Source: JBBQXH01 sp963710975
GTDB lineage: Bacteria; Actinomycetota; Thermoleophilia; Gaiellales; Gaiellaceae
NCBI GenBank assembly: GCA_963710975.1
Contig: CAVQCG010000004.1
Coordinates: forward strand, 744,001 to 808,000
DNA: 64,000 bases
Direction: 5' to 3'
The translations under genes and the position numbers were made by a program. The notes under the pieces were generated by a model, which worked only from the letters and a program-made list of their open reading frames with translations, was not told the origin of the DNA and made no database searches. Below are positions 1 to 8,100 of the stretch, in pieces (position 1 is the stretch's first letter; the number at the start of each line of letters is the position of its first letter).

Positions 1-681
1 CTCGGACGGAGGAAGAAGGACGAACTCGTCGTTCCCCCGGCGCTCCGGCTCGCAGCCGTCGAGGGAAGTCTTCTGCCGGATCGCGACGAGCGCGTCCTGC
101 AGCCGTGTCCGGCGTGGATGGTGGGCGTGGACGTTGCCCGTGGCGACCGTGCGCATTCGGAGGTCACGAGCCAGATCCCGCAGCGCCGCGTTCCGGCGGG
201 CGTCTCCGCGCAGGTACGGACGCTGGAGCTCGATGAGGAACCGCTCGCGGCCGAACGCGTGCGCGAGCCGGGATGCGGCGTTCGGATCCCGCACCGCGAG
301 CCCGTGTCGCGCGCAGCCCGAGAGGCAGACGAGGCCTTCGTTCAGATCCCCGAGCCGCTCGGGATCGAGCGAGGGCTCGAGCCGGTCCTCAGCGTGGCTC
401 TCGGTCAGGAGACGGCAGAGGTTCGCGTAGCCCTGCGCCGATTCGGCGAGGAGCGTGACGTGCGAGCCGCCGACGAGTGTCACCTCGGCGCCGGTGATCG
501 GCCTGACCCCGAGCGACTTGGCGGCATGGGCGAACTCGAGCGAGCCGTAGACCCCGTCGTGATCGGTCAGCGCAAGCGCCGCGTAGCCGAGCTCGGCTGC
601 GCGCGCCGCCAGCTCCTCCGGCTGTGACGCACCGTCGAGGAACGAGTACGCCGAATGGCAGTGGAGCTCGACGTACCTCAT
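1..681 (-). CDS. dnaE2: Error-prone DNA polymerase III alpha subunit DnaE2, N-terminal part (cut by window edge)
   Basis: Only the first 227 codons are inside the window. They encode a PHP (polymerase and histidinol phosphatase) domain: the opening has ELHCHSAYSFLDGAS, then LALTDHDGVYG, and a later VATGNVHAHHPRR stretch, all standard for DnaE-type polymerases. The close match to the DnaE2 style of opening and its place downstream of imuB indicate the error-prone translesion polymerase rather than the replicative DnaE1. The ATG at 681 starts directly on the family's usual first residues (MRYVELHCHS). It follows the acetamidase-like gene with a 93-base gap, so it may share the SOS transcript of imuB. 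The palm and clamp-binding regions lie outside the window and cannot be judged. Confidence 0.88.
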   Translation of the reverse strand, partial: MRYVELHCHSAYSFLDGASQPEELAARAAELGYAALALTDHDGVYGSLEFAHAAKSLGVRPITGAEVTLVGGSHVTLLAESAQGYANLCRLLTESHAEDRLEPSLDPERLGDLNEGLVCLSGCARHGLAVRDPNAASRLAHAFGRERFLIELQRPYLRGDARRNAALRDLARDLRMRTVATGNVHAHHPRRTRLQDALVAIRQKTSLDGCEPERRGNDEFVLLPPSE

Positions 682-774
682 GTCCCTGGCCGCCTGCCGC
701 TCCCGCCTGGCGGCGTGCCGAATGCTTGCCTCCCTTGCCAGCGACGTCCCAGGAACATGAGGCGACGTCCGCCG

Positions 775-1638
775 CTACCGGTCGGGGACGACAGCGAGAA
801 CGATCGGCGATGCGGGCCCGCCGAAGCGCATCCCCACACGGGCGCTCGCGAACGTGTACGCGTCGAACGGCTCGAGGCCGCTCTCGACCAGGAAGTCGTA
901 CGCCTGGTCGATCGCCGACTGGTGAGCAGCCTCGAGCGTCTCCCCCATGCCGACGCAGATCGTCGCCTCTTCCACCCGGAGGCGCGGAAGCGCGAGTCCC
1001 ATCCCCTTCTCGAGCCCGATCCGAAGAGTTGTCTGCCCGGCCGCCTCGAGACTCACCCAGGTCGGCTCGGCGGCGCCCATCGCGGCATGGAGGTCGCCGA
1101 GCGAGAGCAGCGCTCCCGGCACCTGCACGGGGAGGAAGAGCGTCGCGCCCGGCGTCAGCTCGCGGAGATCCATGTTGCCGCCCCAGGGGTATGCGGGCAT
1201 GAGCGTCGAGCCGACACCCTCGGCCGGTGCGACGCCGATGCAGCCGATCATCGGCTCGACCGGGACCGTGATCTCCCCGATCCGCGCGGTGCCGTTCTCG
1301 AGCGGGATCTCGCGCGCCTGCAGCTCGTCCGTCCGGCCACCGAGGCCGCCGAACCCGGGAAGCCAGACCGACCAGGCGCGGCGAACCGTCACGGAGAGCA
1401 CCTCGAGACGCAACGCGTCGCCCGGCTCGGCACCGTGCACCGATACAGGCCCGGTGACGAGATTGAAGTTCTCGAGCCCGATCTCCTCGACCGGCTCCCC
1501 GGCTGCGAGGCGCACGTACGCGTCGTCGCCCGTCTCGAACGTCACGACGGCACCGGGGTCGATCTCGAGCGCCGGCGGGATGTTCGGGTCGAACGCCGGA
1601 TTGCGCTGGTCGAGCGAAAGCACGTACGAGTCCGCCAT
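775..1638 (-). CDS. Acetamidase/formamidase family protein
   Basis: A 287-residue protein of the acetamidase/formamidase (FmdA_AmdA) family, which hydrolyses short-chain amides to ammonia and the carboxylate. Typical family segments are visible: an opening on a beta strand (SYVLSLDQRNPAF), VTGPVSVHGAEPGD near residue 80, and EPMIGCIGVAP followed by GGNMD in the middle. No signal peptide is seen, so it should be cytoplasmic. The start at 1638 is well supported: a strong GAAGGAGG ribosome site sits just before the ATG, while a longer upstream reading would run into the DUF6504 gene. It lies between the DUF6504 gene and dnaE2, an unusual place for an amidase. The true substrate is not evident. 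Confidence 0.85.
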   Translation of the reverse strand: MADSYVLSLDQRNPAFDPNIPPALEIDPGAVVTFETGDDAYVRLAAGEPVEEIGLENFNLVTGPVSVHGAEPGDALRLEVLSVTVRRAWSVWLPGFGGLGGRTDELQAREIPLENGTARIGEITVPVEPMIGCIGVAPAEGVGSTLMPAYPWGGNMDLRELTPGATLFLPVQVPGALLSLGDLHAAMGAAEPTWVSLEAAGQTTLRIGLEKGMGLALPRLRVEEATICVGMGETLEAAHQSAIDQAYDFLVESGLEPFDAYTFASARVGMRFGGPASPIVLAVVPDR

Positions 1639-1664
1639 GGTTCCTCCTTCGGGCCTAGGGATCG

Positions 1665-1835
1665 TCACGCACGCTGGCGATACCACGTTCCATCCGACTC
1701 GTCCAGGAAGACCACCGTGTTCTCGCCCGTCTCGAGCACGACGTCGAAGTACCGTCGCCGTACGGGCTGGTCGGTCCACCAGCGTTCGCGAACGCGCCAC
1801 TCCTCACGGATCTGCGCGACCGGAACGCGATTCAC
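1665..1835 (-). CDS. DUF6504 family small protein
   Basis: A short basic and aromatic protein of about 56 residues with IREEWRVRERWWTDQPVRRR near the front and a VVFLDESDGTWY end. This is the pattern I know from DUF6504 proteins, which in actinobacteria usually lie directly after the ImuB-like polymerase; their function is unknown. The GTG at 1835 gives a protein starting just before the conserved core. The frame stays open back to 1961 inside imuB, and a CTG overlapping the imuB stop (1886-1888) is another possible start, so the N-terminus is uncertain. The linkage to imuB suggests a role in SOS translesion synthesis, but that is inference from position. Confidence 0.6.
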   Translation of the reverse strand: MNRVPVAQIREEWRVRERWWTDQPVRRRYFDVVLETGENTVVFLDESDGTWYRQRA

Positions 1836-1885
1836 CGCGTCGGGAACACCGCCGGAGACAGCGACGTGCGCCGATCGCGGCTCGT

Positions 1886-3070
1886 TCAGTCGTCGCGCGG
1901 CACGAGCATTGCCCTGGCCTCCGGAATACGCGACCACGGCGCAACCTCCACGACGGTGCACACGGCATCGACTCCCGCTGCAACCCGGGTCTGACGCAAC
2001 CCCTCCTCGAGGAGGGTGTGTAGACGGCTGCCGCGGGGACGAACGAGCTCCTCCTGGACACCCACGGACTCGACGAGAGCCCCGAGCTCGAGCTTCAGCT
2101 CTGTCGTAGGCGCCGGTAGCTCGGCGAGCTTCGGGGCGAGCGCGGACCGGAGCCGGGCCGGATCCGCCGTTGGCTGGCGAAGCGTCACGGCGTGCCGCCA
2201 GGAACCTCCGCCGACGAGACGCGCGGACACGGCGAGCTCACGCGGAGCCCGGCCGCCGCGCTCGGGCCGGGCAAGGAGGCGATCGATCAGCATCGTGAGA
2301 GCCCGTTCGAGCGTGAGCGCGTTGCCGATCGCCTCAGGGAACCGAAGCGACTCGACGATCTCCTCCGGCGGCGTTCGCGGCTCGACCCGACCCGCATCCT
2401 CGCCCCGGGCGAGCCGCCAGGCCTCTGCGCCGTCCGGTCCGAGACGATCGGCAACCGCCGGACCGGGAAGCCGGGCAAGCTCGCCGAGCTTGCGGATGCC
2501 GAGCTCGGACAGCTCGCGGCGCCGGTCGGGTGTCATCGGCAGGAGGTCGAGAGGGAGCGGCTCGAGGAAGAGGTCGGACTCGCCGTCGTCGACGACGAGG
2601 ACACGTCCCGGCGCAGCGACGCTGGCCGCAGCGAGAGCGGCAAAGCGGCGCGTGGCAGCTCCGACCCGGGCGCCCCATTGGGGCCCGACTGCGACGAGGG
2701 CCCGTCTGAGCGCGCCGTCGAGGCCGCCGGAGAGCCGCTCGATGCCCGCCGTCTCGAAGTAGACGCAGCCGGGCTTGATCGGCTCGACGGCGATGCCCGC
2801 GGCTTCGAGACGGCGAAGGAGCTGCTCCCATTCTTCTCGAGCGGCAGCGGGATCCTGCTCGACGAGCACGAGCGCAGGACAGGTGGCAAGGGCCTCGCCG
2901 AGGCGCATTCCGGGCCTGATACCCGCCTCCTGCGCGGAGGCGGTGCACGGCCCGACGGCCTCGACCTCTCCCGGCCTCGGCGCGAGCGCCGCCGGCCGGT
3001 CGACGAGCTCCGGGTGGCCGCGAAGCGCAGCCCGGAGCGAGAACGATGGGATGGTGAGACAGGCAATCAT
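1886..3070 (-). CDS. imuB: ImuB-like Y-family DNA polymerase homologue, catalytically degenerate
   Basis: A 394-residue Y-family polymerase fold protein. The start of the palm reads MIACLTIPSFSLRAAL, where active DinB-type enzymes have Asp in an MIACVDVDAF-like motif. The second acidic site (normally S-x-D-E) reads VYFETAGIERLSGG. Both catalytic acidic positions are therefore lost, as known for ImuB, which acts as a clamp-binding adaptor for DnaE2. The C-terminus has the usual EVAPWSRIPEARAMLVP ending. The ATG at 3070 is preferred over an upstream in-frame start at 3097, which would place coding sequence across the promoter and LexA boxes. It heads the imuB-DUF6504-amidase-dnaE2 run; no imuA' gene is next to it. 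Confidence 0.88.
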   Translation of the reverse strand: MIACLTIPSFSLRAALRGHPELVDRPAALAPRPGEVEAVGPCTASAQEAGIRPGMRLGEALATCPALVLVEQDPAAAREEWEQLLRRLEAAGIAVEPIKPGCVYFETAGIERLSGGLDGALRRALVAVGPQWGARVGAATRRFAALAAASVAAPGRVLVVDDGESDLFLEPLPLDLLPMTPDRRRELSELGIRKLGELARLPGPAVADRLGPDGAEAWRLARGEDAGRVEPRTPPEEIVESLRFPEAIGNALTLERALTMLIDRLLARPERGGRAPRELAVSARLVGGGSWRHAVTLRQPTADPARLRSALAPKLAELPAPTTELKLELGALVESVGVQEELVRPRGSRLHTLLEEGLRQTRVAAGVDAVCTVVEVAPWSRIPEARAMLVPRDD

Positions 3071-3072
3071 AG

Positions 3073-3084
3073 GAACAGGTGTTC
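3073..3084 (-). promoter_or_regulatory. LexA/SOS box 1 (overlaps -10 end and transcription start)
   Basis: The sequence GAAC-AGGT-GTTC is a perfect GAAC-N4-GTTC palindrome, the core of the actinobacterial LexA site. It ends 3 bases before the imuB ATG and overlaps the -10 hexamer by two bases, so a bound repressor would cover the transcription start. This is read directly from the sequence; binding itself is inferred. Confidence 0.82.
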
Positions 3085-3110
3085 TATACGAACACACGTT
3101 CTCCTGTCAA
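3083..3110 (-). promoter_or_regulatory. imuB sigma70-type promoter (TTGACA-16-TATAGA)
   Basis: Reading the minus strand, TTGACA (3110-3105) and TATAGA (3088-3083) are separated by 16 bases. The -10 ends 12 bases before the imuB ATG, so transcription should start about 5 bases before the codon. The mRNA would then be leaderless or nearly so, which fits the absence of a Shine-Dalgarno sequence. Both LexA boxes fall within or beside these elements. Confidence 0.75.
3090..3101 (-). promoter_or_regulatory. LexA/SOS box 2 (between -35 and -10)
   Basis: A second perfect GAAC-N4-GTTC site (GAAC-ACAC-GTTC on the plus strand). It lies inside the spacer between the -35 and -10 elements, with its centre 17 bp from the centre of box 1. 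Two boxes on nearly the same helical side would allow tight or cooperative LexA repression of imuB. Confidence 0.85.
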
Positions 3111-3247
3111 GGGCGCGTCACCGTCGCCGAACGGCCCGAGTAGCGTGGACGCGATGGGCCCAAACGACTCCGGGGATGAGTGGGAGCCCCCCACTGTGGC
3201 GAGCCGTCGGCCCGGCGGATTCTGGCGGAACGTGATAACTGTTGCGC

Positions 3248-3691
3248 GTGCAACGCGAGATCGTCCTGCGCTTCCTCGACGAGGACGTGGCCGCGCCGGC
3301 GCGGCTGCTCTGGGAACAGGCGCCCGAGACGTGCAGTGCGGTCTGGGATGCGCTCCCCGTCTCCGGCCTCGCGCGCCACGGGATCTATTCGGGGAGCGAG
3401 GTCTACCTCATCCTCCCCGAGCTGATCACGGTGCCGCGCGAGCACGCGACGACGATTGTGGGGGCTGGCGACGTTGGCTTCCTCACGGTCGAGAAGGGCT
3501 CGGGGTACGGCATCGAGCAGGGCTACTCGGAGGTCTGCTGGTTCTACGACCTCGACGCAACCCCCTCGATGCCCGAGGGGCCGATCGCCGTGAACGTCTT
3601 CGCCCGGCTCCACGACGCCGACGCCTTCCACGCCGTCTGTCGGCGAATGCGGCTGGAGGGGGCGAAGAGCCTCGAGATCGCCCGCGAGTAG
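3248..3691 (+). CDS. DUF3830 family protein
   Basis: A 147-residue soluble protein resembling the DUF3830 family, which is thought to adopt a cyclophilin-like fold. Visible family-type features are FLDEDVAAPARLLWEQAPET near the front, then RHGIYSGSEVYLILP, and a Trp/Tyr-rich centre (SEVCWFYD). No transmembrane segment or signal peptide is present and no enzymatic role is established. The GTG at 3248 is chosen; a TTG at 3242 in the same frame is an alternative, and neither has a clear ribosome site. It is divergent from imuB, and the 177 bases between their start codons hold the imuB promoter. Confidence 0.7.
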   Translation: MQREIVLRFLDEDVAAPARLLWEQAPETCSAVWDALPVSGLARHGIYSGSEVYLILPELITVPREHATTIVGAGDVGFLTVEKGSGYGIEQGYSEVCWFYDLDATPSMPEGPIAVNVFARLHDADAFHAVCRRMRLEGAKSLEIARE

Positions 3692-3806
3692 ACAGCGTAG
3701 TGCGACGGGTACCCCTCCCCCTATCTAAGTAAGTCGGGGCCAGAGGACGCAGAAGCGAATCGCAGACGACTTTCGTGTGGCGCTCCCGGACCCGCGCCGG
3801 TAGCTG

Positions 3807-5405
3807 CTAGGGCGGCCCCTCGGGTCCTCCGGGTAACCGCCGCGTAAACCAGAACGAGAGCACCGCGAGCAACGCGACTGCGAGCATCGACGTCTTCAGC
3901 GCGTTGAGCTGGGCGTCGCTGTAGTCGGCCGTGACAGCGTCTGCCTCGGCCGGCGCCAGCCCGGCGTCGAGCAGCGCCTGATGCGCCTGCTCGGTCGTGA
4001 CGATGGGGATGCCTTCCTCGGTGGCGGCAGCGATCTGCGTCTTCACGTCGGACGGCAACGCCGGGTTCTCCTCGATCCGCGAGTTGAACCCGTTGAGCAG
4101 CCCGAGCAGGAGCACGGAGCCGATCAGCGCGGTGCCGAGGGACGCGCCGAGGTTCTGCGCAGTCCCCTGCAGTCCACCGGCCTCGTTCGTCTCCTCCGGA
4201 GGGACGGAGGACATGATCACGTTGCCGAGCTGCGACATGAGAAGCCCGGCGCCGATCCCGAAGAAGATGAGCGACACGGCGAAGGCCGTCCCGTTCAGAG
4301 TCACGTCGATCGTCCCGACGAGCACGAGCGCAGCGGTCGCCATCGCCCCGAGGCCGACCTGGACGACCGCCCGCGGCCCGAACCGCACTGCCACCTTCGG
4401 CCCGATGAGCGCAGCGGCCAGCATCGAGATCGACATCGGGAAGAGCCGCTTGCCCGTCTCAAACGCGTCGAAGCCGAGCACAACCTGCAGGTACACCGGC
4501 AGGACGAAGAACGTGCCCATCACGATCAGCTGCTGCGCGGAAAGCGAGGACAGCCCACCGCGCAGCGTCTCGATCTTCAGCAGCGCACGGTTGAGGAGCG
4601 TGCTCCGGCCGAGCCGCTCGCGGCGCTCCTCCCAGGCGAGGAAGCAGCCGAGAACGACGAAGCCGCCGACGATCAGGAACGGCACCAGCGAGAACCCGAG
4701 CGGCGTGATCTCGTGCCCGTCGATCGTCGGCGCGTCGATCGGCCTGATCCAGCCCCAGGTGCTGCTCTTCAGGATCCCGAACACGATCAGCCCGAGCGCG
4801 GCCGCCGAGAGCGCGGCGCCGCCGTAGTCCAGCTTCGGCGGCGCCTCCGGCTTGGGCGCACGCTTCATGCGCCGGTGGACGATGAGCACCGCGATCACCA
4901 CCACGACCTCGCCGACGAAGACATACCGCCAACTCCAGGTCGTCGTCACATAGCCGCCGATCAGCGGCCCGGCAGCGATCGCCGCGCCCGCGGCGCCGCC
5001 GATCATCCCATAGGCGAACGCCCGCTCCTTACCCTCATAATTCGCCGCGGTCAGCGCGGCGATCGCCGGGATCACCAGCACCGCGCCGAGCCCCTCGATC
5101 CCCGACCAGCCGATCAGCAGCACCGTCAGGTTCGGGCTGAGCGCCGTGATCAGCGAGCCGAGCCCGTACACGGCCAGGCCAAGGCCGAAGGCCCGGTCAC
5201 GCCCGAGGATGTCGCCGAGCTTCGCGCCAACGAGCATGAACGCCGCCATCACGAGCGTGTACATCGTGATCGCGCTCTGCACACCGGTGACCGTCGTGTT
5301 CAGGTCTTCGACGATCTGCGAGATCGAGACGTTCATCACGCTCGAGTCCAGCACCATGATGAACTGGGCCGCAGCGAGGATCGCGAGGGGAAGCCACTTG
5401 CGCAT
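3807..5405 (-). CDS. MFS drug-efflux transporter, DHA2 (EmrB/QacA) family
   Basis: A 532-residue membrane protein with about 14 hydrophobic helices, the usual size and topology of DHA2 proton-driven drug exporters. The first helix carries the family motif VLDSSVMNVSI; the loop after helix 2 reads GAKLGDILGRDRAF (motif A); helix 5 has GGAAGAAIAAGPLIGGY, the antiporter motif C. The C-terminal end has one more helix and a short Pro-rich tail. No regulator gene (TetR or MarR) lies beside it, so the substrate cannot be guessed. The ATG at 5405 is the first start before the first helix. Confidence 0.9.
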   Translation of the reverse strand: MRKWLPLAILAAAQFIMVLDSSVMNVSISQIVEDLNTTVTGVQSAITMYTLVMAAFMLVGAKLGDILGRDRAFGLGLAVYGLGSLITALSPNLTVLLIGWSGIEGLGAVLVIPAIAALTAANYEGKERAFAYGMIGGAAGAAIAAGPLIGGYVTTTWSWRYVFVGEVVVVIAVLIVHRRMKRAPKPEAPPKLDYGGAALSAAALGLIVFGILKSSTWGWIRPIDAPTIDGHEITPLGFSLVPFLIVGGFVVLGCFLAWEERRERLGRSTLLNRALLKIETLRGGLSSLSAQQLIVMGTFFVLPVYLQVVLGFDAFETGKRLFPMSISMLAAALIGPKVAVRFGPRAVVQVGLGAMATAALVLVGTIDVTLNGTAFAVSLIFFGIGAGLLMSQLGNVIMSSVPPEETNEAGGLQGTAQNLGASLGTALIGSVLLLGLLNGFNSRIEENPALPSDVKTQIAAATEEGIPIVTTEQAHQALLDAGLAPAEADAVTADYSDAQLNALKTSMLAVALLAVLSFWFTRRLPGGPEGPP

Positions 5406-5565
5406 CGCGCGACTCTACGCCGAACCGAGTGCCTGGCCAGGGCAAGGTTTCGTCGTTGGTACCGACGAGCGGCTCTAAGGTTGACGCGGAGCCGGTCGTC
5501 GCCTGGCTCCAGGCACATGCGGGTAGCGTCTCCATTCCGGCCTAAAGGGCTCTAGCCTTCGCGCC

Positions 5566-6364
5566 ATGCACCCGGCCGAGCGAGGCGAGATCGAGGCAGC
5601 GCGCGACGTCTACCTGGCTGCGCCACGGGATGTCGCCGCCCGGTATGGCATCTCGGTCGAGGAGGTCGGAGGTGCGATCTGCCTGGCCGTCGGTGCGCTT
5701 CCCGACGTGACGTTCTTCAACCGGGCGATCGGGCTCGGGCTCGAGCGGGAAGCGACCGGAGACGACATCGAGGCGATCCAGGGGCACTTTGCGGGGCTCG
5801 GCACGAGCTGCGTTCGTCGCCGTCGGTCCCGATGCCCGTCCGTCCGGCCTCGCGGCACTGCTCGAGCGGCGGGGATTCTCACCCGGCTACGCCTGGGAGA
5901 AGTTCACGCGCCGGCCGGACATGAATGTACAGACGCAGACGGATCTCCGCATCGAACGGATCGACGCCGCGCGGGCCGAGGAGTTCGGCCGGGTCGCATC
6001 CGGCGGATTCGGGCTCCCGGCGTTCACCGGCGAGTGGCTGGGCGGAATCGTCGGGCGACCGGGCTGGCACTGCTACCTGGCGCTCGCCGGTGACCGGCCT
6101 GCCGCGTGTGCCGTCCTCTACGCCACCGGAGACATCGGCTGGCTCGGGATAGGGGCCGCGCTTCCGGAGTTCCGCGGCCGGGGCGCCCAGAGCGCGCTCC
6201 TCGCCGCACGGATTCGCGACGGGGCAGAGCTCGGCGCGAGAATCCTCGTCACCGAGACCGGCGTTCCAGAGGAGGGCCGGCCGAGCTTCTCGCACCGCAA
6301 CATCCTGCGAAGCGGCTTCGAGCCCGCCTACGTCCGGCCGAACCTCGTCACCCCACCGCGCTGA
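5566..6364 (+). CDS. GNAT family N-acetyltransferase, interrupted by a frameshift
   Basis: Two adjoining reading frames together make one GNAT protein of about 265 residues. The first part (from ATG 5566) ends in IEAIQGHFAGLGT and the second continues AAFVAVGPDARPSG in the next frame. One extra base near 5806 would explain the break. The C-terminal half holds the acetyl-CoA binding motif (LPEFRGRGAQSALLAARI) and the typical TETG segment. Substrate is unknown; the arrangement resembles the double-domain GNATs common in actinobacteria. The gene is either a pseudogene or a consensus error. It stands alone, divergent from the MFS gene. Confidence 0.7.
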
Positions 6365-6455
6365 CCCTCTCGTGTTCGGAATGAGGCGATAGTCGACTCG
6401 GTTAGAGTCTCCGAGCCCAGCCGCCGCGCAGACCAATCGAAAGGACGGCACAGAC

Positions 6456-6731
6456 ATGGCTCTTGGCTTCTACTTCACACCCAGCTCGTTCACCCCGTCG
6501 GCGTACGACGACGTGATCGGCCGGCTCGAGGCGGCCGGCGCCGGAGCCCCGGCCGGCAGGCTCTACCACGTCGCCCTCGAGACCGACGGTCAGATCCAGG
6601 TGTTCGACATCTGGGACTCCCAGGAGTCGCTCGACGCCTTCGGGAAGACGCTGATGCCGATCATGGCGGAGGTCGGGGCCGATCCCGGCCAGCCGCAGGC
6701 CTCCCGGGTACACAACATCATCGAGGGCTGA
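6456..6731 (+). CDS. Small ABM/dimeric alpha-beta barrel-like protein
   Basis: A 91-residue soluble protein with YHVALETDGQIQVFDIWDSQ followed by a helix (ESLDAFGKTLMPIMAEVG). This strand-helix pattern is typical of antibiotic biosynthesis monooxygenase-like ferredoxin folds, in which residues such as Asp-Ile-Trp-(Asp/Glu)-Ser recur. No catalytic role can be assigned. A GAAAGGA ribosome site lies upstream of the ATG. It is convergent with the photolyase gene, with only 7 bases between their stops. Confidence 0.6.
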   Translation: MALGFYFTPSSFTPSAYDDVIGRLEAAGAGAPAGRLYHVALETDGQIQVFDIWDSQESLDAFGKTLMPIMAEVGADPGQPQASRVHNIIEG

Positions 6732-6738
6732 GCGAAGC

Positions 6739-8100
6739 TCATCGCTCTGGGCGCCGGCGCCGCAGAAACGCCGCGGCCGCCTCTGCGTGCTCGACGATCG
6801 GCTCCGGATAGTCGAGGTGCTGCCGCTCGAGCGGGCCAAGCTTCCACGGCTCGTGCACCGCTGACCCGGCGATTCCAGCCAGCTCGGGAACGTACCGCCG
6901 GACGTAGTCCCCGTCGGGGTCGAAGCGCTTCGCCTGCGAGATCGGGTTGAAGATGCGGTTCGGCCGTGTGTCGGTACCCGTGCCGGCAACCCACTGCCAG
7001 TTGCCGACGTTGTTGGCAACGTCCCCGTCGACCAAGAGGTCGAAGAAGTGTGCAGCGCCGAGCCGCCAGTCGATCCCGAGGTCCTTGACGAGGAACGAGG
7101 CCGTCAGGAGCCGTGCCCTGTTGTGCATCCAACCCTCATGCTCGAGCTGGCGCATACCCGCGTCGACGATCGGGTACCCCGTGAGCCCCTTCTTCCAGCG
7201 ATCGAGGCCTTCGGGGTCGTCTCGCCACTCGTCCCGCTTCGTGCGGTAGTCCTCCCTCGTGATCTGCGGGTTCGCCGCCACCAGCTGGTGGTAGAAATCG
7301 CGCCAGCAGACCTGCCTCAGGAATGCGCTGGCCCCGGGTCGCTCGTGGAGCTTCACGTCGAGCTCGAGCGGCGAGAGGCAGCCGAGGTGGAGAAACGGGC
7401 TGAGCCGCGAGGTCGCGTCGCCGGGAAGATCGTCGTGGCGGTCACCGTAGGTCGCGAGGCTCGAGCGCATCCAGGACCGGATCGTCTCCCGCGCTGCGGT
7501 CTCACCCCCGCGTGGAAGCTCCCGCGAGATCGCGCCGGGCGCGAGCGCATCGACCGTCCCATTCCCGGTGTCGATGCCGTCCGGGAGGAGAACGCGCGCG
7601 GGCGGCTCCAGCACGGCCCGGCGCTGCACCTGGGTCCACTGACGCCAGTAGGGCGTGAAGACCTTGAAGTGGTCTCCCCCGCTCGGTGCGATATCTCCAG
7701 GCGCAACGACGGTCGCGCCCGGACACACCCGAAGCTCGAGCCGCTCCGTGAGGCAGGCCTGTGCGAGCCGGGCTTCGCGTGCCTGGGCGTAGGCGCTCAC
7801 GTCGGCGCTGAGATACACCGTGGCCGCGCCGACCTCCCGCGCGAGCCGCATGACCTCGGCGACGACGTCACCGCGCCGCAGGACAAGGGCACCTCCCCTC
7901 TGTCGCAGCGCCGCGTCGAGATCGACGAGCGAGTCGCGGAGGAACGCGATCCTGTTCGGGCTCGCGAACCGTGTGGCGAGGATCCCGTCATCGAGGACGA
8001 AGAGCGGAGCGATCCGTTCCGAGTCCTCGACCGCCTCGGCAAGCGCAGGGTGATCGTGCACGCGGAGGTCTCGCGTGAAGAGCACGATCGCCGTCGTCAC
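6739..8100 (-). CDS. phr: Deoxyribodipyrimidine photolyase (CPD class I type)
   Basis: A 453-residue photolyase/cryptochrome family flavoprotein that uses light to split pyrimidine dimers. The N-terminal Rossmann domain starts AIVLFTRDLRVHDHPAL, and the FAD-binding half carries VCWRDFYHQLVAANP and the signature DGDVANNVGNWQWVAGTGTD with NPISQAKRFDPDGDYVRRY. The spacing and the conserved Trp-rich signature favour a CPD photolyase over a cryptochrome. The GTG at 8100 is chosen because it opens directly on the Rossmann strand and overlaps the comB stop (GTGA). A longer in-frame reading begins inside comB. Confidence 0.92.
   Translation of the reverse strand: MTTAIVLFTRDLRVHDHPALAEAVEDSERIAPLFVLDDGILATRFASPNRIAFLRDSLVDLDAALRQRGGALVLRRGDVVAEVMRLAREVGAATVYLSADVSAYAQAREARLAQACLTERLELRVCPGATVVAPGDIAPSGGDHFKVFTPYWRQWTQVQRRAVLEPPARVLLPDGIDTGNGTVDALAPGAISRELPRGGETAARETIRSWMRSSLATYGDRHDDLPGDATSRLSPFLHLGCLSPLELDVKLHERPGASAFLRQVCWRDFYHQLVAANPQITREDYRTKRDEWRDDPEGLDRWKKGLTGYPIVDAGMRQLEHEGWMHNRARLLTASFLVKDLGIDWRLGAAHFFDLLVDGDVANNVGNWQWVAGTGTDTRPNRIFNPISQAKRFDPDGDYVRRYVPELAGIAGSAVHEPWKLGPLERQHLDYPEPIVEHAEAAAAFLRRRRPER

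Noticed and set aside
655..2109. A 484-codon plus-strand open frame over the amidase gene
   Set aside because: The minus-strand amidase has a strong ribosome site and family motifs; the plus frame has neither.
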